The notes under the pieces are model-generated. The model saw only the letters and a program-made list of their open reading frames with translations. It did no database searches and was not told where the DNA came from. DNA of 64,000 nucleotides from CAUPWF01 sp964369775 (GTDB lineage: Bacteria > Bacillota > Clostridia > Lachnospirales > Lachnospiraceae): positions 1 through 64,000 of the forward strand of contig CAYJHQ010000013.1 of assembly GCA_964369775.1 (NCBI GenBank), given 5' to 3'. Position numbers and translations under genes: made by a program. Below are positions 1-8,227 of the stretch, one piece after another; position 1 is the stretch's first letter, and every line of letters starts with the position of its first letter.

Positions 1-123
1 ATTGGTAACTACAGAGTTGTCACTTCCTTCCATAATCCATTTATAATTATCGCGCCGTCCAAGTACTAATGCATTATAAGCGGTGGTAGAGAGCCAATGA
101 GATAATTTGCTTAAATTATTCAT
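1..123 (-). CDS. N-terminus of M24-family (Xaa-Pro aminopeptidase-like) metallopeptidase, partial
   Basis: Only the first 41 codons lie in the window; the gene runs off the left edge. The ATG at 123 is 2 bases after the stop of the dehydrogenase gene, so it is probably the last visible gene of the minus-strand operon. The peptide contains RRDNYKWIMEGSDNSVV, which resembles the RRDNFAWLTGG-NHVV segment in the creatinase N-terminal domain of M24 peptidases. That resemblance is recalled from the family, not computed. The catalytic pita-bread domain is outside the window, so activity cannot be judged. Confidence 0.45.
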   Translation of the reverse strand, partial: MNNLSKLSHWLSTTAYNALVLGRRDNYKWIMEGSDNSVVTN

Positions 124-125
124 AC

Positions 126-1190
126 TTATTCTAGCTCCATGTTAATGCATACTTTCCCTGTTTTTCCAGTTGCAAAGATTCGGTAAGCCTCATCTGTCGA
201 GCGTAAAGGAAAACGATGGGTAATAATATCGCTTGGATGAATCTTCTTTCGATCGAGTAGTTCGACTAATTGTTCCATATTGGCCATAGAGGTTACCCAT
301 GAGCCGTGTAGTGTAAGATTTTTATGTAGTAGCAAAGGACTAGGCTCGAAGGTTACTGTGCCTTGTTCACCGAGATAGACAACATTTCCCCACATTCTAG
401 CTAATTCAAGACATTTAACACGACCAATACTGCTTCCAGAACAATCGATAGCTACTTCCACACCGTTTCCATTTGTGATATTTCGTATATTTTTTTCTAA
501 TGAATCATCGCTAGAAAACACAAAATCAGAACCTATTTTTTTAGCCATTTCGATACGCTCATCAGAGATATCAACACCGATAGTAATTGCACCAAGAGCT
601 TTGGCTAAGATGATGCAGGCTTGCCCAACAGGACCAAGACCCATAACAAGAACAGTATCTTTTCCAGAGACATTAGCTCGCAATAAGCCTTGATAGGCAG
701 TTCCAAATCCGCAGGCAATCATCGCCCCATCTTCATAGGTTAGGAAGTCTGGAAGAGGAATACAAGTGGAAGCGTCGGCAACCATATATTCTGCCAAGGC
801 GCCATCGCGTTGCCAGCCGTAGGCTTTACGTTCTTCTTGTTGACAGTTAATAAAATAGCCCTTTTTACATTCATCACAGTAGCCACAACCTTGGATGTGA
901 TAGACAACGACCTTATCACCTGTTTTGAAATTAAGGACATCGGAGCCTACAGCTACGACTTGACCACTTGGTTCATGCCCAGCAATCACATTATCATAGC
1001 GAGCACCGCCTGTTTTATCGGTGTGCTCATGGTAGATGTATTTTAAGTCACTGCCACATAGACTCGCAGCTTTCATTTTTAATAAAATTTGCCCAGGACC
1101 TGGCGTAGGGATAGGTTGCGTTACTTGCTCTACGTTAGCACCTCCTGGAAGTTTCATTCCTATCATGGTTTTTTTGCTTTTTTCTTTCAT
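126..1190 (-). CDS. Zinc-dependent medium-chain alcohol/sorbitol dehydrogenase family protein
   Basis: This is a 354-residue medium-chain dehydrogenase/reductase that should oxidise an alcohol or polyol with NAD(P). Visible signatures are the catalytic zinc ligands Cys45 and His72-Glu73 (AGHE), a structural zinc lobe with Cys102, Cys105, Cys108 and Cys116, and a Rossmann motif GLGPVG at 184-189 followed by an acidic VDIS that suggests NAD preference. The start was placed at ATG 1190 rather than the longer frame from 1226: AAAGGAG lies 8 bases upstream and the ATGA overlaps the stop of the DUF5107 gene, a typical coupled junction. Substrate is not evident; the operon and the neighbouring AraC regulator suggest a sugar or sugar alcohol. 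Confidence 0.85.
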   Translation of the reverse strand: MKEKSKKTMIGMKLPGGANVEQVTQPIPTPGPGQILLKMKAASLCGSDLKYIYHEHTDKTGGARYDNVIAGHEPSGQVVAVGSDVLNFKTGDKVVVYHIQGCGYCDECKKGYFINCQQEERKAYGWQRDGALAEYMVADASTCIPLPDFLTYEDGAMIACGFGTAYQGLLRANVSGKDTVLVMGLGPVGQACIILAKALGAITIGVDISDERIEMAKKIGSDFVFSSDDSLEKNIRNITNGNGVEVAIDCSGSSIGRVKCLELARMWGNVVYLGEQGTVTFEPSPLLLHKNLTLHGSWVTSMANMEQLVELLDRKKIHPSDIITHRFPLRSTDEAYRIFATGKTGKVCINMELE

Positions 1191-4100
1191 TTGAATAATC
1201 TCCTTTGCTTTTTGTAAATTATACAATTTTGATGATTAGGGTCTAGTGCTAATGCTTTATCAAAGAATTGATGGGCTAGGAGTTCATTTCCTAATCCGAG
1301 GTTGCCAAGTCCCATCAAGTAATAACAATGGACTTGGTTTTTTTGATTTAAATCTTCTTCAAATATTAGAAATTCTGGTAAAGAAACAGCGAAGTAATCA
1401 GGTGATATTTCGTCACGAAGGTGACGTTCGCCGTAGTCAATTAGCTTATAGAATCGAGCATTTGCCTCTAGGGTGTTGCCTAATTTTGCGTGTGCCAAAC
1501 CTTGGAAAAGAATCATATCGGCAGGCTGGTCATAATAGTATTGTACACCTGCAGGAATTGTATCACCACTGCAAGCTTTTTTGAAACAGCACTTTGCACT
1601 ATCGCATTCTTTCATCTTTTCATATATTAATCCGAGAGCATAGTATAGATGGTTATCCTTGGTTCCTTCAAGTCTGCCTTCTCCTAGGTTCTCAGGGGAT
1701 TCAAGAGCTTTAGTGATGAACTCCTTAGCAAGTGAATATGCGTTATCTTCAACAGCATCTTTTGCTAATTCGAGCAAGCATAACTTATATTGCGTTGTGA
1801 CTTTTCCCTCAGCGCCTTCCCACGGTCTAAAACGATGACTCATGATTGCTTCATATGCATGAGTGTAATCGCCCGAGAGATTTAGCAAGGTTACATATTC
1901 GAGGTATAAATCATCTCTTGAGGAAAAAAGAGTTGGGTAGGTATGATAATTTTCCAGTCTCTGTGAAACCGAGAGATGTAGCTTTTTATACAATTGATCT
2001 AGTTCAAGAAATACTTGTGCATCAGTAGTATCTAAGAAAAATGCCTTTTCAAGGTTTTCTTTTGCTTTTTGTGGTTGGTGGGCTTTATTAAAATATGCTA
2101 GAGCAAGATTGCGAAGAACAGTAGGGAAGGTAGCATCTTTTTTTTCTGATTCTTCCCAATATAAAATAGCTTTATCATATTGAAGTTTATCGTAATATAA
2201 ATTACCTAAATAATAGCTAGCTTTGCTACATTTGCTATAGTGTTGATTAGCGGATGTTAATACAGAAATATCTTCCAATTTATTAGGAAAGCAGTAAGAA
2301 GCGCAATAGCTTTCGGCTAAGATATAAGCTGAAAAGCCTTCTGTTGCATGACCTAGCTGATATGAATAATATCCAATATAATACTGAAGCATTGGATGTT
2401 TTTGCTTACAATTTTTTAGTAACGAAATTGCTTCTTCATAAAAACCTCCTTCGGCATAGGTGAGTGCAGTATGTATATAATTTTCGTGAAAGTCTCTCAT
2501 AAGTACATTCATAGATGTTAGTATATTTTGACTATCATTGGCATTAAGTAAGATTAGTTCATAACGAGATAAATAATCAAAAGAATCTATGGCGAGATTT
2601 AACTCACACCAAGATAGAGCATTTTCTGTTTTACCTAGTTTTCGAAGAATTATAGACTTTAGCCCTCGAGCTTTAATATTGTGACAATTCTTTATGAGTC
2701 CTTTCTCGATGAATTCTAATGCTGATAAATAGTTATTTTGTTTGCAGTGAATAGCTGCTAAATAATAAAAGGACATTTCCTGTTGTTCATTCGACCAAGT
2801 AGCTTTGAAGAAAGCATCGAAAGATTCGGAGTATTTTTCTTGATAAAAAAGGGTCAGCCCTAAACAATAGTAAGCTTCGCTATTGTAAGGATTAGGATTT
2901 AATGTAGTTAGTCGTGAAATCGCTTTTCTAAAGTACTTCTCAGATTCTTGGAATAAGCCACGCCTAAAGAGTAGTGTACCGTAGGCGACATTAATACGGC
3001 TATCATCAGCGTCGCGCTTTAATCCTTCTAAGTAATAAGGATCGGGTAGATAGGTGGCATGTCGGTATTGTTCAATGTGTTGACCAGTTAAATACAACTC
3101 TTCATTAGAACGTATTTCTTGTGGTGCTTTAGCAGCCTTTGCAGGTTCTGCTAATTCTGGAATCGCAGGTTTCTTGGCTTGGTATTCAACAAGTGTTTTA
3201 TCGGATGTTAATATAGTTGTCCTTAACAAATGTTCATCATCCACATCAAAGGGGAGGATTTTGGAAAAGATATCAATAGGAGACAAGTTTATGATTTCTT
3301 TAAATACAGTGTTCCCATCATATTCGATAAGAATGGTCGCATTCTCGAACACGGTGGTTGCATAGGCTGTAATGGTGGCAATTCTATTTTCAATATTGAT
3401 CCCCAAAACAGCATCAATTGTAGCGTTTTTTACTTGGCCAACTTTTTTGTAAGGCATAAAATGTTGCGTGAAGGTTTTTTCTTCAAAAGGTTTCAACCAA
3501 GTGAAATCAGGTTGATTATCAGTATATACACCCGTCATAAGTTCGATGTAAGGTCCGTCTTCATCAGTGAGAATTCGATCCCATGCTTGACCGAAATCTC
3601 CATTTCCCCATGTCCATTGTTTTTTTCCAGGAGAAATATGGTGATCTGCTATATGAAGTATTCCTGCTTCCTGCTGATAGTCATAACCACCTACAAAATC
3701 ATATTCTGACTTTTCAGCCATATATGAAGTAGGGACGGGTACATTTTTATATCTGGAAATATCAACCCCAGTGCTATAGTCGTGCTTATAATATTCTCCC
3801 GTAGCGATGGGGAATCTAGAAACAGCTCTTTTTCCATGATCATAGACATTGTGAACATCTGGTGGAAATATAGATTGGGTATAGTCGTTTACAGCAACTG
3901 CAGGATTTGCCCACCATAAGAATGTTTGAGGAAGAGGTGTGGGATTATATAGCTGTCCTTTGACTTCAATATAAGCTTTCTCTGGATATAAAGTAAACAT
4001 GGCAGAACCCCTTGTGCCATACATTTGATCAATGTCATGAACAATGAGCGTTTTGCTTCCATCTGCATTTTCCTTTAAGAGATAATCTACAGGAGAAAAG

Positions 4101-4480
4101 GTAGTAGGTCTATGGTGCTGCGGCCAATTGAACTCTATGCCTCCGGATATCCATGGACCCAATAGACCAACTAGTGCAGGTTTGATTACTTGATTATAAT
4201 AAACAAAATCATATTGGTTCGTTTTGTCAACAGCACGTTGGATTCGTCCACCTAGCGCAGGAAGTATCATTACTTTAATGTAGTCATTTTCCAAATACAC
4301 AGCAGTATACTCTTTCTCGATTTTTTCGTGACTAATTGAATCAATAGTAGGGTAGGGATAGACCTTTCCAGAACTACCTTGATATACTCGTTTTTCTAAA
4401 AACATAGGATTCTTGTTAGGCAAACCAACCTCATAGGTGGGAATTAGTACCTTTTCTTCCCAAATTTTTACTAGACTCAT
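1187..4480 (-). CDS. DUF5107 domain protein with TPR repeats
   Basis: This is a 1097-residue protein without signal peptide. About residues 30-340 match what I recognise as DUF5107, a beta-rich domain of the aldose-mutarotase/galactose-binding kind found in carbohydrate gene clusters. Segments such as WWANPAVAVND and GGIEFNWPQHHRP are typical. From about residue 450 to the end there are repeated helical TPR motifs (for example YYCLGLTLFYQEKYSESFDAF and LGNLYYDKLQYDKAILYWEE). It is the first gene of the minus-strand operon, with AAAGGAG 6 bases before the ATG. The molecular role of DUF5107 is not established; a cytoplasmic sugar-binding or processing scaffold is an inference from context. Confidence 0.8.
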   Translation of the reverse strand: MSLVKIWEEKVLIPTYEVGLPNKNPMFLEKRVYQGSSGKVYPYPTIDSISHEKIEKEYTAVYLENDYIKVMILPALGGRIQRAVDKTNQYDFVYYNQVIKPALVGLLGPWISGGIEFNWPQHHRPTTFSPVDYLLKENADGSKTLIVHDIDQMYGTRGSAMFTLYPEKAYIEVKGQLYNPTPLPQTFLWWANPAVAVNDYTQSIFPPDVHNVYDHGKRAVSRFPIATGEYYKHDYSTGVDISRYKNVPVPTSYMAEKSEYDFVGGYDYQQEAGILHIADHHISPGKKQWTWGNGDFGQAWDRILTDEDGPYIELMTGVYTDNQPDFTWLKPFEEKTFTQHFMPYKKVGQVKNATIDAVLGINIENRIATITAYATTVFENATILIEYDGNTVFKEIINLSPIDIFSKILPFDVDDEHLLRTTILTSDKTLVEYQAKKPAIPELAEPAKAAKAPQEIRSNEELYLTGQHIEQYRHATYLPDPYYLEGLKRDADDSRINVAYGTLLFRRGLFQESEKYFRKAISRLTTLNPNPYNSEAYYCLGLTLFYQEKYSESFDAFFKATWSNEQQEMSFYYLAAIHCKQNNYLSALEFIEKGLIKNCHNIKARGLKSIILRKLGKTENALSWCELNLAIDSFDYLSRYELILLNANDSQNILTSMNVLMRDFHENYIHTALTYAEGGFYEEAISLLKNCKQKHPMLQYYIGYYSYQLGHATEGFSAYILAESYCASYCFPNKLEDISVLTSANQHYSKCSKASYYLGNLYYDKLQYDKAILYWEESEKKDATFPTVLRNLALAYFNKAHQPQKAKENLEKAFFLDTTDAQVFLELDQLYKKLHLSVSQRLENYHTYPTLFSSRDDLYLEYVTLLNLSGDYTHAYEAIMSHRFRPWEGAEGKVTTQYKLCLLELAKDAVEDNAYSLAKEFITKALESPENLGEGRLEGTKDNHLYYALGLIYEKMKECDSAKCCFKKACSGDTIPAGVQYYYDQPADMILFQGLAHAKLGNTLEANARFYKLIDYGERHLRDEISPDYFAVSLPEFLIFEEDLNQKNQVHCYYLMGLGNLGLGNELLAHQFFDKALALDPNHQNCIIYKKQRRLFK

Positions 4481-4518
4481 TTATTGTCTCCTTTCAAAAT
4501 ATTGCTTTTCTTAGTGTT

Positions 4519-4524
4519 ATTATA
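4519..4524 (-). promoter_or_regulatory. -10 element for the DUF5107 operon
   Basis: On the minus strand this is a perfect TATAAT about 38 bases upstream of the ATG. The hexamer 17 bases further upstream (ATGAAT) is a poor -35, as expected for an activator-dependent promoter. The AraC-type direct repeats at 4541-4573 occupy exactly the -35 and upstream position. Confidence 0.55.
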
Positions 4525-4540
4525 TGTTAAAATTAAAAGT

Positions 4541-4573
4541 AATTCATTACGATATTTTGCGAATTCGTTATGA
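4541..4573. promoter_or_regulatory. Putative AraC-family operator: two direct half-sites 21 bp apart
   Basis: AATTCATTACGA (4541-4552) and AATTCGTTATGA (4562-4573) match at 10 of 12 positions and start 21 bp apart, two helical turns. This is the usual arrangement for AraC-type half-sites. The proximal copy overlaps the -35 position of the minus-strand DUF5107 promoter and the distal copy lies just before the -35 of the araC-like gene itself. Confidence 0.55.
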
Positions 4574-4577
4574 AAAC

Positions 4578-4605
4578 TTGCTCTTTTAATTTTGTGTGGT
4601 ACAAT
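4578..4605 (+). promoter_or_regulatory. Promoter of the AraC-family regulator gene
   Basis: TTGCTC (4578-4583), 16-base spacer, TACAAT (4600-4605). It lies 25 bases upstream of the ATG at 4630. Confidence 0.5.
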
Positions 4606-4629
4606 GGGAGAGTGAATGGAGGTACTAGA

Positions 4630-5478
4630 ATGAAAAGCCAAGAAATGTACGTTAAGCCAGAATCAGAATATTTTTTTTATACACCGACTCTTACAGCGAG
4701 AAAAATGTATTTTTACCCAATTTGTTTAGGGCGTTTTTATTATACAGAGCAATATCATATCAAGCGGGAACGTTATGATAGTTTTTTAATTATGTTGATT
4801 ACAAAAGGAAGTTGTAAAGTGACAATTCCAGAGGGGCGTTATATTGCAAATGAAGGAGATGTGGTTATTCTAGATTGCTATGCCATGCATCAATATGAAA
4901 GTGTAACTCAGTGGGAAGCAATATGGATTCACTTTGATGGAGTATTAAGTAGAGAGTATTATAATCAAATTTGCACTACGATTGGAAATGTGATTCGACC
5001 ACACGATATACCCGTAGTCACGCATGCACTGAACAAAATTATATATATGTTCCAAGAGGCCAATACGATTGTAGAAGCGAGTATATCAAAATATATTACT
5101 TTGTTGTTGACCGAATTGCTATTAACAAATGCGTCAGCAAGTAAGGATATGGAAAAGCAAAATTCGCTTTCGGCAGCTATTACACATATAAATGAACAAT
5201 TTTCGAAATCCATATCATTGGAGTATCTTGCGAAAATATCCTCCTTGAGTCCATTTTATTTTTCGCGACTATTTACAAAGCAAGTAGGTGTATCACCACA
5301 TCAATATATAATTACAACAAGGGTGAATTTTGCGAAATTTCTATTGATAACAACAACTTTATCAATTAAGGAAATCTCGTTCCAGTCAGGATTCACAAGC
5401 GAGAGTAGCTTCTGCGCTATGTTTAAGAAAAAGGAGAATGTAACACCGAGTGAGTATAGAAAATTAGGTATAATATAA
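4630..5478 (+). CDS. AraC-family transcriptional regulator with cupin-like sensor domain
   Basis: This is a 282-residue regulator. The N-terminal half is a cupin-like ligand domain (ITKGSCKVTIPEGRYIANEG, then a VVILDCYAMHQYE turn). The C-terminal 100 residues are two helix-turn-helix units ending in the usual signature (FTSESSFCAMFKKKENVTPSEYRK). The start at 4630 was chosen because GGAGG sits 6 bases upstream; the frame is open 20 codons further up but without a ribosome site. It is divergent from the DUF5107 operon and probably activates it through the direct repeats at 4541-4573. Ligand unknown, presumably a sugar. Confidence 0.88.
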   Translation: MKSQEMYVKPESEYFFYTPTLTARKMYFYPICLGRFYYTEQYHIKRERYDSFLIMLITKGSCKVTIPEGRYIANEGDVVILDCYAMHQYESVTQWEAIWIHFDGVLSREYYNQICTTIGNVIRPHDIPVVTHALNKIIYMFQEANTIVEASISKYITLLLTELLLTNASASKDMEKQNSLSAAITHINEQFSKSISLEYLAKISSLSPFYFSRLFTKQVGVSPHQYIITTRVNFAKFLLITTTLSIKEISFQSGFTSESSFCAMFKKKENVTPSEYRKLGII

Positions 5479-5503
5479 AGTATAAAAAGGATGGAAGTAA
5501 GAA

Positions 5504-7414
5504 ATGAATAAAGTATTTAACACAATAGGGTTTACTCAAATTCTTGAAGCGTTAAGCGAGTATGCGAATACAGATGGCGCAAAAAAGAGGATCAAAGAGT
5601 TGAAGCCCTATTTATCAGAATTTGAATTACAAAAACAACAAAAAGATACTACCCAAGGGAGAGCGTTGATAGAAAAAGCTGGTAATCCTCCTATTCCGAT
5701 TATGGAAGGGTTAGAAGAATTAATAGATAGATCCGTAAAGGGCGATATGCTTACCGCAGAAGAAATTGAAGCGGTAGGAGGGTTTCTGAGCGCGGTTGAA
5801 AGATTATATAGATACTTAGAATCTGGAAAACAGCATCAGATTAGTTTAGCGTGGTATAGTGAAAACCTCTATAAAGACAAAGAACTTCGAGAGGAGATAG
5901 AGCAAGCAATACGAGGTGGAAGAGTAGATGATTACGCATCTAAGAACTTGAAGAATGTAAGAAAGAATCTACAGAATTTGGAAGAAAAGATAAGGTTAAA
6001 GGCAGAGCATGCACTGAGAGTGAATAAATCATACCTAGCAGATTCATTTGTAGTCGAGAGAAATGGGCGAATCTGTATACCGATAAAAGCATCTTATAAA
6101 AATAAGATAGAAGGTGCACAAGTTGATAGTTCTTCAACAAATGCAACTATATTTATAGAACCCAAAACGGTAGCAAAGATACGAGATGAGATAGATTATG
6201 CAAGAATCACAGAAGAAGAGGAAGAGCGCATTATTCTTTATAGCTTGGCAGACAAAATTGCAGAAAGAGAAGTAGAGATAAAGGAAAATATTAGAGTGAT
6301 TACGCTTCTTGACTTTGTATTTGCCAAAGGAAAGATGAGCATCGATATGGATGCAGTAGAGCCAAGAATCAATACAGAGCGACGAATCAATCTTAAAAAA
6401 GCTAAGCACCCATTACTAGAGCAAAAGACTTGTGTGCCTTTAGATTTTAGCATCGGGGATAGGATTAGAGGAGTGGTGATTACTGGACCAAATACAGGTG
6501 GGAAGACGGTGGCAATAAAGACGGTAGCACTTTTGAGCTCAATGGCTTGTGCAGGGCTTCATGTACCAGCAAAAAGGGCAGAGATAGCTATGAATAGTCA
6601 GATATTGTGTGATATCGGAGATGGACAAGATATCAAAGACAACCTATCTACGTTTTCAGCGCACATGAAGAGTGTTATTAAGATTCTAGAAGCAGTAGAT
6701 AAAGAGAGCTTGGTGATTTTAGATGAACTTGGCTCAGGTACAGATCCGGCAGAGGGAATGGGAATTGCAATTGCTATCCTAGAAGCATTAAGAAAGAGCG
6801 GTGCTAATTTTCTTGTAACGACGCATTATCCAGAAGTGAAAGAATATGCCAACCGTTATGAGGAGATTCAAAATGCAAGAATGGCATTTGATAGAGAAAG
6901 CCTAAAACCTCTTTATCGATTAGAAATTGGAAAAGCAGGTGAGAGTTGCGCGCTTTACATTGCAAAACGTCTAGGGGTACCTCATGAACTACTTCGTCAT
7001 GCAGCGAAAGAGGCTTACGGAAAAAAATCGAGTGAGCTAGTAGAAGAGTTACAATTATCAAATGAAAAGATGGAAAAGAAAAAAAGAATTTCCAAGATAC
7101 AGAAGATAAAAACGATAAAAAAAGAAGCAGAACATGGGCATATCTATGGAAGAGGAGACAGTGTGACCGTGCTTCCGGAAGGGAAGATAGGAATCGTGGT
7201 ACAGCCTGCAGATAAACATGGGGAAGTGCTAATTCAAGTTCAAAAAGAAAAATTCATGGTCAACCACAAAAGGTTAAAATTAAAAGTAGCAGCCTCACAG
7301 CTCTATCCAGAAGACTATGACTTTTCCATAGTGTTTGACACTGTAGAAAATAGAAAAGCTAGACACCAGATGAGTAAAAGATATCAAGAGGGACTAGAAA
7401 TAGAAGAATCTTAA
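5504..7414 (+). CDS. MutS2-like DNA-binding ATPase lacking the Smr nuclease domain
   Basis: This is a 636-residue MutS-superfamily protein. It has the MutS2 N-terminal core and clamp helices and an ABC-type ATPase: Walker A GPNTGGKT near residue 330, Q-loop/signature region FSAHM, and Walker B LVILDELGSGTDP. A basic coiled segment and a KOW-like beta domain (GDSVTVLPEGKIGIVV) follow. Full MutS2 is about 780-790 residues and ends in an Smr domain; here the protein stops after a stub (DYDFSIVFDTVENRKARHQ), so no complete Smr is present. Roles known for MutS2 (recombination intermediates, stalled ribosomes) may not transfer to this shorter paralog. Confidence 0.85.
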   Translation: MNKVFNTIGFTQILEALSEYANTDGAKKRIKELKPYLSEFELQKQQKDTTQGRALIEKAGNPPIPIMEGLEELIDRSVKGDMLTAEEIEAVGGFLSAVERLYRYLESGKQHQISLAWYSENLYKDKELREEIEQAIRGGRVDDYASKNLKNVRKNLQNLEEKIRLKAEHALRVNKSYLADSFVVERNGRICIPIKASYKNKIEGAQVDSSSTNATIFIEPKTVAKIRDEIDYARITEEEEERIILYSLADKIAEREVEIKENIRVITLLDFVFAKGKMSIDMDAVEPRINTERRINLKKAKHPLLEQKTCVPLDFSIGDRIRGVVITGPNTGGKTVAIKTVALLSSMACAGLHVPAKRAEIAMNSQILCDIGDGQDIKDNLSTFSAHMKSVIKILEAVDKESLVILDELGSGTDPAEGMGIAIAILEALRKSGANFLVTTHYPEVKEYANRYEEIQNARMAFDRESLKPLYRLEIGKAGESCALYIAKRLGVPHELLRHAAKEAYGKKSSELVEELQLSNEKMEKKKRISKIQKIKTIKKEAEHGHIYGRGDSVTVLPEGKIGIVVQPADKHGEVLIQVQKEKFMVNHKRLKLKVAASQLYPEDYDFSIVFDTVENRKARHQMSKRYQEGLEIEES

Positions 7415-7450
7415 TCACTTCTTAATCGGTTACAATCTTTTATCTTAATC
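7409..7450 (+). promoter_or_regulatory. Three TCTTAATC direct repeats upstream of the two-component operon
   Basis: TCTTAATC occurs at 7409-7416, 7420-7427 and 7443-7450. The first two are exactly 11 bp apart, the spacing of tandem OmpR/PhoB-family sites, and the third is 23 bp further on. The first copy overlaps the stop codon of the MutS2-like gene. This is most likely the autoregulatory operator of the response regulator just downstream. Confidence 0.5.
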
Positions 7451-7489
7451 ATACCTATGAGACAATTATGACACGACAAGGAGGGGGAT

Positions 7490-8182
7490 ATGTATAACGT
7501 ATTAATCTGTGATGATGAAAAGGATATTGTAAATGCAATAGAGATATATCTAGGCGTGGGAGAGTATAGAGTTTTCAAAGCCTACAACGGCCGAGAGGCA
7601 GTGGAAACCGTACAAAGAGAAGATATCCAATTAGTATTGTTAGACGTAATGATGCCGGAGATGGATGGAATTGAGGCCATGAGAGAAATACGAAGCATCA
7701 GCAATGTGCCGATTATATTACTTACTGCAAAAAGTGAAGACCATGACAAGATAATGGGACTTAATAGTGGCGCAGATGATTACGTTACAAAACCTTTTAA
7801 CCCTGTTGAAGTTCTTGCGAGAGTAAAATCACAATTGCGTAGATATGTGCATTTAGGAGCAGGTACGACACCTTCCGATAGCATTCGAATCGGAGGAATT
7901 GAACTCAATGATATGACAAAGATAGTGACAGTAGATGGAGAAGAGATTCGGTTGACACCTACAGAATACGATATTTTAAAGCTTTTGATGAAAAATCCAA
8001 GCAGGGTGTTTTCGCCAGAGAAAATCTATGAAAAAATATGGACAAATTCACCGCTAGCAATACAAAATACTGTTGCTGTGCATATCAGACATTTACGGGA
8101 GAAGATAGAGATTAATCCAAGTGAACCACGTTATATCAAGATGGTGTGGGGACAAGGGTATAAGTTTGAACACTCTATCTAA
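7490..8182 (+). CDS. OmpR/VanR-type response regulator
   Basis: This is a 230-residue two-domain regulator. The receiver domain has the acidic pair Asp8-Asp9, the phosphoacceptor Asp52 in LLDVMMPEMDG, Thr/Ser switch region (LLTAK) and Lys in the KPFNP loop. The C-terminal winged helix carries RLTPTEYDILKLLMKNPSRV and VAVHIRHLREKIE. AAGGAGG lies directly before the ATG. It is followed 45 bases later by a sensor kinase and should be its partner. VanR/RegX-like systems respond to envelope stress or peptides; the signal here is unknown. Confidence 0.93.
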   Translation: MYNVLICDDEKDIVNAIEIYLGVGEYRVFKAYNGREAVETVQREDIQLVLLDVMMPEMDGIEAMREIRSISNVPIILLTAKSEDHDKIMGLNSGADDYVTKPFNPVEVLARVKSQLRRYVHLGAGTTPSDSIRIGGIELNDMTKIVTVDGEEIRLTPTEYDILKLLMKNPSRVFSPEKIYEKIWTNSPLAIQNTVAVHIRHLREKIEINPSEPRYIKMVWGQGYKFEHSI

Positions 8183-8227
8183 GCCTAGAAACTAGAAGCT
8201 TAAAGTATGTTAAAGAGGTGAAATCAG

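Noticed and set aside
3230..3709. 159-codon plus-strand frame
   Set aside because: Antisense inside the DUF5107 gene, without ribosome site or recognisable domain.
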